Shown here: one piece after another, positions 54,631 through 63,814 of the stretch
Position numbering within the stretch: position 1 is the first letter of the stretch
Layout of the letters: each line of letters opens with the position of its first letter
Program-made: the position numbers and the translations under genes
From: Kribbella steppae
Lineage (GTDB): Bacteria; Actinomycetota; Actinomycetes; Propionibacteriales; Kribbellaceae
DNA: 64,000 bases
NCBI RefSeq assembly: GCF_004342025.1
Contig: NZ_SLWN01000003.1
Span: 558,001-622,000, forward strand
Direction: 5' to 3'
The notes under the pieces: generated by a model
What the model saw: the letters and a program-made list of their open reading frames with translations, nothing else
Database searches by the model: none
Told to the model about the DNA's origin: nothing

Positions 54631-55979
54631 TGCACGACGTGATCAACCCGGCCACCGAGAAGGTCGTCCGGACGATCTCCCTGGCCACCGAGCAGGACGC
54701 GGACGCCGCGATCGCCCGGGCCGCTCAGGCCTTCGACACGTGGCGAGATGTGGCGCCGGCGGATCGCGGCCGGTTGCTGCGCCGGTTCGCCGACGCGGTC
54801 GACGCCGACCTCGAGAACCTCGCGGCGCTGGAGGTCGAGAACGCCGGGCACACCATCGGCAACGCCCGCTGGGAGGCCGGCAACGTCCGCGACGTGCTGA
54901 ACTACTACTCGGCCGCGCCGGAACGCCTGTTCGGCAAGCAGATTCCGGTGGCCGGTGGCATCGATGTGACCTTCCAGGAACCGCTCGGCGTGGTCGGTGT
55001 GATCGTGCCGTGGAACTTCCCGATGCCGATCGCCGGCTGGGGTTTCGCTCCCGCACTGGCCGCGGGCAACACCGTCGTACTGAAGCCGGCCGAGCTGACG
55101 CCGCTGACCGCGATCCGCCTCGGTGAGCTGGCGCTGGAGGCCGGGTTGCCGCCGGGGGTGTTCGAGGTCGTGCCAGGGAAGGGCTCGATCGTCGGGCACC
55201 GGTTCGTCACGCATCCCGCCGTACGCAAGGTGGTCTTCACCGGATCGACCGCGGTCGGCAAGCAGATCATGGCCGGGTGCGCCGAGCAGGTGAAGCGGGT
55301 GACCCTCGAGCTCGGCGGGAAGTCGGCCAACATCGTGTTCGCCGACGCGGATGTGGAGAAGGCCGCGGCCCAGGCGCCGTACGGCGTCTTCGACAACGCG
55401 GGGCAGGACTGCTGCGCGCGGTCGCGGATCCTGGTCGAGCGGTCGGCGTACGACCGGTTCATGGAGCTGCTCGAGCCGGCGGTGAAGTCCTTTCGCGTCG
55501 GAGATCCCAGTGATCCTTCGTCCGACATGGGGCCGCTGATCTCGGCGGGTCAGTTGGAGACCGTCGCGTCGTACGTCGAGAATCCCGCGTTCCAAGGGAC
55601 GGCGCCTCAGGGGCCCGGATTCTGGTTCCCGCCGACCGTGCTGGCGCCGGTCGCGGCCGACGCGCGGGCGATGCGGGAGGAGATCTTCGGTCCGGTCGTC
55701 GCCGTCATCCCGTTCGAGGACGAGGCGGACGCGCTGCGGATCGCCAACGACAGCGAGTACGGGCTGTCCGGGTCGATCTGGACCCGTCACGTCGGCCGCG
55801 CGCTGCGGGTCGGCCGCGGCGTCGAGGCGGGCAACCTGTCGGTCAACTCGAACGCGTCCGTGCGGTACTCGACACCGTTCGGCGGTTACAAGCAGTCCGG
55901 GCTCGGCCGCGAGCTCGGCCCGGACGCGCTGGACGCGTTCACCGAGACCAAGAACATCTTCATCAGCACGGAGGACTGA
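54627..55979 (+). CDS. aldC: Aldehyde dehydrogenase (AldC type)
   Basis: 450 residues. NAD(P) fold with VIVPWNFPMPI, FTGSTAVGKQIM, catalytic Glu in LELGGKSANIVF and catalytic Cys in NAGQDCCARSRIL; EEIFGPVVAV and GGYKQSGLGRELG at the end. It would oxidise the aldehyde of the gamma-glutamyl intermediate. Slightly shorter than average, matching Rv2858c. ATG at 54627 after CAGGAGC. Confidence 0.92.
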   Translation: MMHDVINPATEKVVRTISLATEQDADAAIARAAQAFDTWRDVAPADRGRLLRRFADAVDADLENLAALEVENAGHTIGNARWEAGNVRDVLNYYSAAPERLFGKQIPVAGGIDVTFQEPLGVVGVIVPWNFPMPIAGWGFAPALAAGNTVVLKPAELTPLTAIRLGELALEAGLPPGVFEVVPGKGSIVGHRFVTHPAVRKVVFTGSTAVGKQIMAGCAEQVKRVTLELGGKSANIVFADADVEKAAAQAPYGVFDNAGQDCCARSRILVERSAYDRFMELLEPAVKSFRVGDPSDPSSDMGPLISAGQLETVASYVENPAFQGTAPQGPGFWFPPTVLAPVAADARAMREEIFGPVVAVIPFEDEADALRIANDSEYGLSGSIWTRHVGRALRVGRGVEAGNLSVNSNASVRYSTPFGGYKQSGLGRELGPDALDAFTETKNIFISTED

Positions 55980-56756
55980 ATGGACGTGAAGGCAAGCCGG
56001 TTGGAAGGCCGGGTCGCCGTGGTGACCGGCGGCGCTAGCGGGATCGGCCTGGCCGCGGTCCGGCGACTCGCGGCCGAAGGGGCCAGGGTCGTCATCGGCG
56101 ACCTCGACCCGGCCGCCGGCAAGGCCGCCGCGGACGAGGTCGGCGGGCTGTTCGTCGCGGTCGACGTGACCGACGAGGCCGGGGTGGAGAACCTGTTCCG
56201 GCAGGCGTACGACACGTTCGGCAGCGTCGACATCGCGTTCAACAACGCCGGTATCTCACCGCCCGACGACAACTCGATCCTGGACACCGGGCTGGAGGCG
56301 TGGCGCAAGGTGCAGGAGGTCAACCTGACCTCGGTGTATCTGTGCTGCAAGGCCGTCATCCCCTACATGCAGCGCCACGGCAAGGGCTCGATCATCAACA
56401 CCGCGTCGTTCGTGGCGGTGATGGGCGCGGCCACCTCGCAGATCTCGTACTCCGCGTCGAAGGGCGGCGTCCTGGCGATGAGTCGCGAGCTCGGCGTCGA
56501 GTTCGCCCGGCAGGGGATCCGGGTCAACGCGCTCTGCCCGGGCCCGGTGAACACGCCACTGCTGACCGAACTGTTCGCGAAGGACCCGGAGCGGGCCCAG
56601 CGGCGGCTGGTGCACGTCCCGATGGGCCGGTTCGGCGAGCCGGAGGAGATCGCGGCCGCGGTCGCCTTCCTGGCCAGCGACGACTCCTCCTTCATCACCG
56701 CCAACACCTTCCTGGTGGACGGCGGAATCTCGGGTGCCTACGTGACACCGCTCTAG
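55980..56756 (+). CDS. Short-chain dehydrogenase/reductase
   Basis: 258 residues. VTGGASGIGLAAVRRL (cofactor loop TGxxxGxG), NNAG, catalytic Tyr and Lys in SYSASKGG, and the LVDGG end. Same length and place as Rv2857c. It starts directly at the end of aldC (TGAATG). Its substrate in the pathway is unknown; it may oxidise an alcohol intermediate. Its TAG stop forms part of the -10 box of the next gene. Confidence 0.93.
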   Translation: MDVKASRLEGRVAVVTGGASGIGLAAVRRLAAEGARVVIGDLDPAAGKAAADEVGGLFVAVDVTDEAGVENLFRQAYDTFGSVDIAFNNAGISPPDDNSILDTGLEAWRKVQEVNLTSVYLCCKAVIPYMQRHGKGSIINTASFVAVMGAATSQISYSASKGGVLAMSRELGVEFARQGIRVNALCPGPVNTPLLTELFAKDPERAQRRLVHVPMGRFGEPEEIAAAVAFLASDDSSFITANTFLVDGGISGAYVTPL

Positions 56757-56765
56757 TCTGTCTTC
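56754..56765 (+). promoter_or_regulatory. Probable leaderless promoter of the FadR-type regulator
   Basis: TAGTCT (56754-56759) fits TANNNT, 6 bases before the ATG at 56766. It would let the regulator be made independently of the operon. Confidence 0.45.
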
Positions 56766-57485
56766 ATGGTTGCCCAGGCAGACGACGCGTTGTTCCGGCC
56801 GGTCCGGACGGGTAACCCGTTCGAGGAGACGGTCGAGCGGTTGCTGCAGGCAATCAAGCTGGGCGTCGTCGTGCCGGGTGACCGGCTGCCGTCCGAACGC
56901 GACCTGGCGGCCCGGCTGAACGTCAGCCGGGTCACCCTGCGTGAGGCGATCCACGTCCTGACCGAGGCCGGGTACGTCGAGTCCCGGCGCGGGCGGTACG
57001 GCGGCACGTTCGTCAACGAGCAGCTGCCGAAGCCACGTCGTACCCCGGCCAAGCGGTTGGCCCGCGAGCTGGGCGACGGGCTGGACGATGCGTTGGTACT
57101 GCGCGCCGCCCTGGAGACCGGGGCTGCGGAGGCGGCGGCTTCGCGCTCGTTGAGTGAGGCCGAGCAGGAGCATCTGCGGCGGTGCCTGGCGGAGACCTCG
57201 GCGGCGAAGCTGTCCGACTACCGCCGCTTCGACTCGCGCCTGCACCTGGCCATCGCCGAGGTCACCGGGGCTCCGTCGTTGACGTCGGCGACTGCTGACG
57301 TTCGGATGCGGCTGAACCAGCTGCTGGATGCGATTCCACTGCTCGAACGCAACATCCGGCACTCGAACGAACAGCACGAAGCGATCGTCGAAGCCATCCT
57401 GGCCGGCGACCCGGAGGCGGCCCGCCGAGCCATGCAGGAACACCTCTCCGGGACCGCGGCCCTGCTACGAGCCTTCCTCAGCTGA
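56766..57485 (+). CDS. GntR/FadR-family transcriptional regulator
   Basis: 239 residues. GntR winged helix (about 20-85) with RLPSERDLAARLNVSRVTLREAIHVLTEAGYVESRRGRYGG and an FCD ligand domain of helices with FDSRLHLAIAEVTGAPSL and HEAIVEAILAGDPEAARRAM (metal His). Probably the local regulator of the amine cluster, binding the TGGT/ACCA sites at 52384-52416. Confidence 0.92.
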   Translation: MVAQADDALFRPVRTGNPFEETVERLLQAIKLGVVVPGDRLPSERDLAARLNVSRVTLREAIHVLTEAGYVESRRGRYGGTFVNEQLPKPRRTPAKRLARELGDGLDDALVLRAALETGAAEAAASRSLSEAEQEHLRRCLAETSAAKLSDYRRFDSRLHLAIAEVTGAPSLTSATADVRMRLNQLLDAIPLLERNIRHSNEQHEAIVEAILAGDPEAARRAMQEHLSGTAALLRAFLS

Positions 57486-57734
57486 TCTTTCAACTACAAG
57501 AGACTGCTGCCGACTCGTCGTCCGCCTGCGGAGCTGTCTTTTGTCTACAGCGAAGGTGAGCAATCCGTGCCGGGGCACAACAGTGCCGTTCGGACTGCTC
57601 ATATCTGGGCAGCAACCGGTGACAGGATGGTGACGAGACGGTTTCCTCATGTGACACTCGCCGTGTCGGATGGTCGTTGACTGTGATAATCGGCGAGGGC
57701 CAACAAATGAAGTGAGCGGCCTTCGAGGAGTTAT
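57486..57734. other. Intergenic region before the LuxR-type gene
   Basis: 249 bases. Holds the structured element at 57558-57600 and, near its right end, GATAAT-like and GAGGAG sequences that may be the promoter and ribosome-binding site of the LuxR gene. No coding signal is seen. Confidence 0.5.
57558..57600 (+). other. Nested stem-loop, terminator or leader element
   Basis: Outer stem GAGCAATCCG (57558-57567) with CGGACTGCTC (57591-57600), nine of ten pairs; inner stem GGCAC (57574-57578) with GTGCC (57583-57587), loop AACA. It is 73 bases after the FadR stop. No T-run follows. Confidence 0.5.
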
Positions 57735-60500
57735 GTGGGATCGATGACTGACGACGAGCTGGTCGGGCGCACCGGGCTGGTCGAGCGTGCGCGAAAGCAG
57801 CTCGAGACCAGCGGCAGCGTGCTGCTCTACGGCCCGACCGGGATCGGCAAGTCCGCCCTCGGCCGTGCGCTCGTCGCAGATCGCACCAAGGCCGGCTGCC
57901 GTGTCCTCAGTGCCGCCCCGTCACAGTCCGAAGCCAGCCTCCCGTACGTCACCCTCCTCGACCTCCTCTCCCACCAGCTCGAGCTCGCCTGGCAGGTCCT
58001 GCCCGACCACCTCCGCCAGCCCCTCGAGGTCGCCCTGCTCAAGGCCAGCGCGCCCGACACTGTCCGTGACGAGTTGGCCGTACGTCTCGCCGTACTGCAC
58101 GTCCTACGCCGCCTGGCCGCCACCGGCCCGGTGCTGCTCGTAGTGGACGACATCCAGTGGGTGGACCCGTCCAGCCTCGAAGTACTCACGTTCTGCGCCC
58201 GCAGGCTGTCCGACGGCGTGCACATGCTTGCCACCGAGCAGGTGGCCGACGGCGACCTCCCGGTGATGGCAGAAGCGTGTCCGGAGCCTGTGCTGCAGCT
58301 CGAGGTCCCACCCCTCACGGAGCCCGACGTACTCGGTCTGCTGCGTCAGCGCCTCTCCAGCCCGCTCCCGGTGCGGACGGCTCGCCGCATCTTCACCGCA
58401 AGCGCCGGTAATCCGTTCATGGCGCTGGAGCTGGGCCGAGCCGTACTGCGGCATCCGCAAGGCGTCTCGCCGAACGACCCACTCCCGGTGTCCAGTCGGC
58501 TCAAGACACTGCTCGGGGACCGCCTGTCCGATCTCTCCACCGGGACGCACGAGCTGCTGCTGCACGCGGCGTCGTCACCACGTCCGACCACGACCCAGCT
58601 CGCCCAGTCCCTCGAGCGGCCGATCGACACCGAGCTGGCAGAGGCGGAGGCGCTCGGGCTGATCGACGTGTCGTCCGAGCGGCTGCGGTTCACGCACCCG
58701 TTGCTGCGCGAGTTCGTGTACGCCGAGGCAACCTCAGCCGCTCGTCGACAGGCCCACGCCCAGCTGGCCGCCGTAGTGGACGAGCCGGTCGAGAACGCGA
58801 CCCACCGCGCGCTCGCCACCCAAGAGGCCAACCCGGAGCTCGCCGTCACCATCGAGGAGGCCGCCGCGGTCGCGGCCGGCCGTGGCGCACCCGGAGCCGC
58901 CGCGACGCTCTGGCGGCTGGCCGCCGAACGTACGCCGATCAGCCTGCCGGATGAGCGTGCTCGCCGCCTCACCCGGGCCGCAGACGACGCCGCGGCCGCC
59001 GGGCATCTCGCGGAATCGGCCGAGATGGCGCGTCACGCCGTACAGGCGGCAACGAAGCGGGAGACCAAGGTGCCTGCGCTGTTGCTGCTGGTCGATGCCG
59101 CATGGCCCGACCACGACCGCCGGGTCGAGTTGCTGGCCGAGGCGTTCGAGGCCGCGGTCGGGGACAAGCGGCTTGAGGCGCGGGTGCGGATCATGCGCAG
59201 CCACAGCGAGTACTTCGATCGCCGGCTGGACGAGGCGCAGGAGGACGCTCGGGTTGCCGAGGCGCTGGCGCGGGAGTCCGGTGACATCGAGGCGGTCGTG
59301 GATGCGTTGAGCGCGGCGAGTTCGGTGCAGATCGCCCGGGATGCTGAGCAGACCGCGGACGCGTTGTTGCAGGAGGCGGCTGAGCTGTCGCACGACCTCC
59401 CGCTCACCAAGACCGTGGTGAATGCGCGGCAGATGGCGGCGATGCGGGAGCTGTTCCGCGGCCGGACCGGCGAGGCGATCAAGGCGATCAGCACGCTGGT
59501 CGACGAGGTCCGCGACGGCGGTGCGATGCGCTGGCTGGCGTCCGTCCTGATCTCGGCGACCGCGATCTACGAGCGCAGCGGCCGTGGCGCGGACGCGCTC
59601 GCCGCGGGCCACGAGTGCTACCAGTTGATGCAGGACATCGGCGAAGAGGCTGAGGTCGGCATGATCATCGCCAGCCGCGCGGAGTGGGTCGGCGGTTCGG
59701 CGGTGATGGGACGTCAACTGGCCGAGGCGGCACTGGAGGGTGTCCGCCTGGTCGGAAACGACGAGTGGACCGGGCCGGCGTTGGCGAGTCTGGGTCTGAT
59801 CGGCGTACTGACCGGAGAACCGCAGCGTGCGGTCGAGGCGTTCGACGCGATCGCGGACTCGGGGGAGGCGGCGATGCCGTTCGACCCGGCCGTCATCCCG
59901 TGGCACGCGGACTACGCGGAGGCGCTGGTCGCGGCCGGTCGGCTGGAGGACGCGGCGTCCCTGATCACCGACATCCGGACCCGCGCCGAGACGTTGGACC
60001 GTGCGGTCGTGCGGGTCGGCCTGGCGCGTTCCGAGGCCCTGCTGATCGCCAAGCAAGGTGATCCGTCCGCCGCGCTGGAGCTGCTGGAGAAGACGATCAG
60101 TACGGCGGGGGACCGCGTCTACCCGTTGGACCTGGCGCGGTGCGAGCTCACCCGCGGTCGCGTAGCCCGCCAGGCCCGCCGCCGCTCAGTGGCACGCACT
60201 GCCTTCCTGGACGCGATCGAGCAGTTCGAGGCGTACGGCGCGCCGGCCTGGCGCGAGGTGGCGGAGACCGAGCTCGCCCGGCTCGACGTCCCGAGCCGCA
60301 GTCGCCAGCCCTCCGAACTCACAGACAACGAGCAGCAGATCGTCGCCATGGTCCGCGACGGCTCCACCAACCGCGAGATCGCCGCCGCCCTCTACCTCAG
60401 CGTGAAGGCGGTCGAGTCTCAGCTGACCCGCCTCTACCGCCGCTTCGGTGTCGCCAACCGCACCCAACTCCTCCGCATGGTCGACCGCCCACACAGCTGA
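57735..60500 (+). CDS. Large ATP-binding LuxR-family regulator (LAL type)
   Basis: 921 residues. N-terminal AAA/NACHT-like ATPase with Walker A YGPTGIGKS (33-40) and Walker B LLVVDDIQWVD, then a long helical TPR-like middle and a C-terminal LuxR HTH (about 850-915) with LTDNEQQIVAMVRDGSTNREIAAALYLSVKAVESQLTRLYRRFGV. LAL regulators often act in secondary metabolism or sugar use; the target here is not evident. GTG at 57735 after GAGGAG; an ATG at 57744 is also possible. Followed by a strong terminator. Confidence 0.92.
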   Translation: MGSMTDDELVGRTGLVERARKQLETSGSVLLYGPTGIGKSALGRALVADRTKAGCRVLSAAPSQSEASLPYVTLLDLLSHQLELAWQVLPDHLRQPLEVALLKASAPDTVRDELAVRLAVLHVLRRLAATGPVLLVVDDIQWVDPSSLEVLTFCARRLSDGVHMLATEQVADGDLPVMAEACPEPVLQLEVPPLTEPDVLGLLRQRLSSPLPVRTARRIFTASAGNPFMALELGRAVLRHPQGVSPNDPLPVSSRLKTLLGDRLSDLSTGTHELLLHAASSPRPTTTQLAQSLERPIDTELAEAEALGLIDVSSERLRFTHPLLREFVYAEATSAARRQAHAQLAAVVDEPVENATHRALATQEANPELAVTIEEAAAVAAGRGAPGAAATLWRLAAERTPISLPDERARRLTRAADDAAAAGHLAESAEMARHAVQAATKRETKVPALLLLVDAAWPDHDRRVELLAEAFEAAVGDKRLEARVRIMRSHSEYFDRRLDEAQEDARVAEALARESGDIEAVVDALSAASSVQIARDAEQTADALLQEAAELSHDLPLTKTVVNARQMAAMRELFRGRTGEAIKAISTLVDEVRDGGAMRWLASVLISATAIYERSGRGADALAAGHECYQLMQDIGEEAEVGMIIASRAEWVGGSAVMGRQLAEAALEGVRLVGNDEWTGPALASLGLIGVLTGEPQRAVEAFDAIADSGEAAMPFDPAVIPWHADYAEALVAAGRLEDAASLITDIRTRAETLDRAVVRVGLARSEALLIAKQGDPSAALELLEKTISTAGDRVYPLDLARCELTRGRVARQARRRSVARTAFLDAIEQFEAYGAPAWREVAETELARLDVPSRSRQPSELTDNEQQIVAMVRDGSTNREIAAALYLSVKAVESQLTRLYRRFGVANRTQLLRMVDRPHS

Positions 60501-60648
60501 CCGTCCGGCCGCGGATGGCCGCGGTTTCGGTTGAACGTCGTACGGGTCTGCAGGGAAACCCTTGAGGTGACCCGTCGGTAGCTTCGAATGTCTTGCTGTC
60601 CGGTGCGTGATGGAGAAGGGTCGATCGGGTGAGCTCGCCCCTCGCTCC

Positions 60649-60690
60649 GGGGCGGCCGAGTGAGGCGCGGCCGCCCCCCATTTCTTTGGG
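60649..60690 (+). terminator. Intrinsic terminator after the LuxR-type gene
   Basis: GGGGCGGCCG (60649-60658) pairs perfectly with CGGCCGCCCC (60668-60677); 9-base loop, followed by CCATTTCTTT. Confidence 0.75.
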
Positions 60691-60721
60691 ATAACGAGCC
60701 GCCTCTTGGGACAATGACCAG

Positions 60722-60967
60722 GTGAAACTCGAACGCAAGCACGCACTGGTCCTGCTCGGGATCGCGATCTGGAACGTGGTCACTTACGTGACCTTCATCA
60801 AGAACCTGGCCGCCACCGAGGGCCGGCCGACCGGGTACTACGTCGCGCACACGGTCCTGATCGTGGTGAACCTGCTGATCGCCGCCCTGCTCGGCACGTG
60901 GGGCGTCCGGGCCCTAAAGGCCGCGCGCAGCTCGGCCTCGGCTTCGGCGGGGAAGGTCAACGCCTGA
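60722..60967 (+). CDS. SCO4848-family small membrane protein
   Basis: 81 residues, two membrane helices. MKLERKHALVLLGIAIWNVVTYVTFIKNL and the second helix VLIVVNLLIAALLGTWGVRAL follow the pattern of SCO4848 of Streptomyces, found near D,D-carboxypeptidase genes there. Function unknown. GTG start. The last 11 bases overlap the convergent AraC gene. Confidence 0.8.
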   Translation: MKLERKHALVLLGIAIWNVVTYVTFIKNLAATEGRPTGYYVAHTVLIVVNLLIAALLGTWGVRALKAARSSASASAGKVNA

Positions 60968-61760
60968 CGAAGGTCGCCGGGGTCACCCCGAGCATCTTCC
61001 GGAAGTGCCGGTTGAGGTGTGACTGGTCGTAGAAGCCTGCCAGTGTCGCCACCTCCGCCGGTGGGTGCCCGTCGAGCAGGTACCGCCGGGCCAGGTCCAC
61101 CCGCCGCCCGGTCAGATACCGATGCGGCGGCATCCCGTACTCGCGGCTGAACGCCCGGACGAGATGCGCCGGATGCGCATGCACGAGCTTCGCCGCGTCG
61201 TCCAGCGTGATCCCGGCCGGCACAGACCCATCGAGTACGTCGCGCAATCGCGAAGCCACCCCCGGATCGCGACGATCGGGTGGATCAGCAACGTTCCGGC
61301 GCAGGTGTTGCCGCAGCCGTTCCTCGATCAGCGTGAGCCGACTCTGCGCCTCGAGGTCTTCCTTGCCGTCGAGCAGTACGCCGTGCAGCTGGTGAATGCG
61401 GTGTCGCAAAACCGGATCGACGTACTCGGGCTGGTCGACGGCCGCCCCGATCACGTTGTCGCCGAGCCGATCGGGCTCCAGGTACAGCACCCGCTTGCGG
61501 AAGCCCTCCGGCCGGACCGACCGCCCGTCGTGCGGCACGTTCGGGGGTAGCAGCGAGACCTGCGCCTGAGCGAGCCCGTGCTCCCGGTGGTCCAGGTCGT
61601 ACCGCACTGCGCCCTCGTCGACGATCAGGACCGTCCAGGCGTCGTGCGTGTGGCTCGGGTACGCGTGAGACGGGAAGTGGGCGTGCAGAACCTCGACGAC
61701 GCCGCTCAGCCCGGGCCGCCACGCCCTGACCTCGGCGCCACCGCTCACGGTAAAGAACAT
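60957..61760 (-). CDS. AraC-family regulator with cupin-type sensor domain
   Basis: 267 residues. N-terminal AraC_binding cupin (about 25-110) with SHAYPSHTHDAWTVLIVDEG and LLPPNVPHDGR, and a C-terminal AraC HTH (about 165-265) with AHPAHLVRAFSREYGMPPHRYLTGRRVDLARRYLL and FYDQSHLNRHFRKMLGVTPATF. It faces the dppA gene with only 12 bases between the two start codons, and is a fair candidate for its regulator. ATG at 61760; GTG at 61748 is also possible. Confidence 0.9.
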   Translation of the reverse strand: MFFTVSGGAEVRAWRPGLSGVVEVLHAHFPSHAYPSHTHDAWTVLIVDEGAVRYDLDHREHGLAQAQVSLLPPNVPHDGRSVRPEGFRKRVLYLEPDRLGDNVIGAAVDQPEYVDPVLRHRIHQLHGVLLDGKEDLEAQSRLTLIEERLRQHLRRNVADPPDRRDPGVASRLRDVLDGSVPAGITLDDAAKLVHAHPAHLVRAFSREYGMPPHRYLTGRRVDLARRYLLDGHPPAEVATLAGFYDQSHLNRHFRKMLGVTPATFVRR

Positions 61761-61772
61761 ACGCTGCCTGCC
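61760..61772 (+). promoter_or_regulatory. Probable leaderless promoter of dppA
   Basis: TACGCT (61760-61765) fits TANNNT, 7 bases before the GTG at 61773; it overlaps the first base of the divergent AraC start codon. Confidence 0.5.
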
Positions 61773-62603
61773 GTGAAGGTATATGTGAGCGTGGACATGG
61801 AGGGCATCACCGGACTGGTCGACGCGGAGGACGTCCAGCCGCCGGGCCGGGACTACGAGCGCGGCCGGGTGCTGATGACGGAGGACACGAACGCGGCTGT
61901 CCGGGGTGCGTACGACGCGGGCGCGACCGCCGTACTGGTGAACGACGCCCACGGCCCGATGCGCAACCTGCTGCCCGACCTGCTCGACCCACGCGCCACG
62001 CTGATCAAGGGCCGCCCGAAGCCGATGGGCATGATGGAGGGCCTGACGAGCGAGCACGACGCCGTCCTCTGCGTCGGCTTCCACGCCCGCGCCGGCGTGC
62101 TCGGCGTACTCAGCCACAGCTTCATGGGCCACGAGATCGAGGACATCTGGCTCGACGACCAGGTCACCGGCGAGATCGGCCTCTTCCACGCCGCGTCTGC
62201 CGCTTACGGCGTACCGGTCGCCCTCCTCACCGGCGACGACGCCGCCTGCACCGAAATGACCGCATGGGACCCCGCAGTCGCCACAGTCCCGGTGAAGTAC
62301 GCCAAGGACCGCTTCGCCGCCCAACTGGTCCCCGTCGCCGAAGCCCAGGCAGCCATCGAAACGACAACCCTCACCGCCCTGCAGAACCTGCCAACCCTCC
62401 CCGCAAACCGGACCGCAACCCGCCAGCTCACCGTCCGCTGGCAATCCGCCTCAGTGACCTCCCACCTCACCGCCATCCCAGGCGTCACCCGCCAAGACGA
62501 CCGCACCGTCACCGTCGAGGCCGACATGCTCCACCTCTACCGCCTCTTCAACCTCTTCCTCCGCGTAGCCACAGCCGTCACCACCAACCCGCCGTACTGC
62601 TGA
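61773..62603 (+). CDS. dppA: M55-family D-aminopeptidase (DppA type)
   Basis: 276 residues. Begins VKVYVSVDMEGITG with metal ligands Asp8 and Glu10, as in Bacillus DppA; further ligands in VNDAHGPMRN, FHARAG and HEIEDIWLDDQVTGEIG. These decameric zinc enzymes cut D-Ala dipeptides and other D-amino-acid peptides, perhaps for recycling wall peptides. GTG start (-10 box 7 bases upstream). Length and motif order match the family. Confidence 0.9.
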   Translation: MKVYVSVDMEGITGLVDAEDVQPPGRDYERGRVLMTEDTNAAVRGAYDAGATAVLVNDAHGPMRNLLPDLLDPRATLIKGRPKPMGMMEGLTSEHDAVLCVGFHARAGVLGVLSHSFMGHEIEDIWLDDQVTGEIGLFHAASAAYGVPVALLTGDDAACTEMTAWDPAVATVPVKYAKDRFAAQLVPVAEAQAAIETTTLTALQNLPTLPANRTATRQLTVRWQSASVTSHLTAIPGVTRQDDRTVTVEADMLHLYRLFNLFLRVATAVTTNPPYC

Positions 62604-62656
62604 CACGAACACCGCCTCCGGCGGCGACTGCTTGTGCGGTTGGGGTGGTAGAGCCG

Positions 62657-63814
62657 TCAGGTGGGGAGGTGGGCGTTCAGGCGGGCGGCTTGGCGGGTTA
62701 GGTGGGCGACTTCGGGGAGGTTGGGTGCCTTGTGGGCTGCCTCGGCGTACAGGCGGGCCGCTGTCTCCAGGTCGCCGTCGCGTTCGTGGAGGTACGCCGC
62801 GACGGCGGTGTAGCGGGGCAGGGAGTCGTCCAGTGCCTCGAGCGCCGCAAGGCCGGCACGCGGTCCGTCGGCCTCGCCGACGGCTACGGCGCGGTTGAGC
62901 CGGGCGATCGGGCTGTCGGTCAGGCGCACCAGTTCGTCGTACCACTCGACGATCTGCACCCAGTCGGTTTCCTCGGCGGTAGGCGCGTCGGCGTGGAGTG
63001 CCGCGATGGCGGCCTGGGCCTGGAAGTCGCCCAGCTGGTCGCGGGCGAGGGCCGCCTGCAGGATCTCGACGCCCTCGGCGATCGACTGGGTGTCCCACAG
63101 GCCGCGGTCCTGCTCGGCGAGCGGCACCAGGCTCCCGTCGGGTGCGGTCCGGGCGGCGCGCCGGGCGTGATGCAGCAGCATGAGCGCGAGCAGTCCCGCC
63201 ACCTCAGGGTGATCGATCGCGGCCGCGAGCTGCCGGGTGAGCCGGATGGCCTCGGCGGCGAGGTCGACGTCGCCGGAGTAGCCCTCGTTGAAGACCAGGT
63301 AGAGCACGCGCAGCACGGTGGCGACGTCGCCCGGCTGGTCGAACCGCACGGTGGAGACGGTCCGCTTGGCCCGGCTGATCCGCTGCGCCATGGTCGCCTC
63401 GGGCACCAGGTAGGCCTGGGCGATCTGGCGGGTGGTCAGCCCGCCGACCGCCCGCAGCGTGAGCGCGACCGCGGACGACGGTGTCAGCGTCGGGTGGGCG
63501 CACAGGAAGTAGAGCTGGAGCGTGTCGTCCACCGACGGTGCGCTCCCCGGCGCCGGCGCCTCGTCGACGAGGTCCTCACGCCGGCGCCGGGCGGCGTCCG
63601 ACCGGGTCGCGTCGAGGAACCGGCGCCAGGCCACGGTGATCAGCCAGGCCTTGGGGTCCTGCGGCGGGTCGGCCGGCCAGACGCGGACCGCCTCGACCAG
63701 CGCGTCCTGTACGGCGTCCTCGGCCGCCGCGAAGTCGGCTCCGCGGCGGACGAGGATTCCGAGCACGCTCGGCGAGAGGCTCCGGAGCAGGACGTCGTCC
63801 ATCGCAGCGGTCAC
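62657..63814 (-). CDS. ECF-type sigma factor with C-terminal DUF6596 domain
   Basis: 385 residues. Sigma region 2 (FAAAEDAVQDALVEAVRVWP, AWLITVAWRRFLDATRSD), region 4 (LTLRAVGGLTTRQIAQAYLVPEATMAQRISRAK) and a long C-terminal DUF6596-type extension (VLYLVFNEGYSG onward, TPR-like) typical of the ECF group that pairs with YCII proteins. GTG at 63814 overlaps the YCII stop by GTGA; the ATG at 63802 is also possible. The extension may replace an anti-sigma factor. Confidence 0.92.
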   Translation of the reverse strand: MTAAMDDVLLRSLSPSVLGILVRRGADFAAAEDAVQDALVEAVRVWPADPPQDPKAWLITVAWRRFLDATRSDAARRRREDLVDEAPAPGSAPSVDDTLQLYFLCAHPTLTPSSAVALTLRAVGGLTTRQIAQAYLVPEATMAQRISRAKRTVSTVRFDQPGDVATVLRVLYLVFNEGYSGDVDLAAEAIRLTRQLAAAIDHPEVAGLLALMLLHHARRAARTAPDGSLVPLAEQDRGLWDTQSIAEGVEILQAALARDQLGDFQAQAAIAALHADAPTAEETDWVQIVEWYDELVRLTDSPIARLNRAVAVGEADGPRAGLAALEALDDSLPRYTAVAAYLHERDGDLETAARLYAEAAHKAPNLPEVAHLTRQAARLNAHLPT

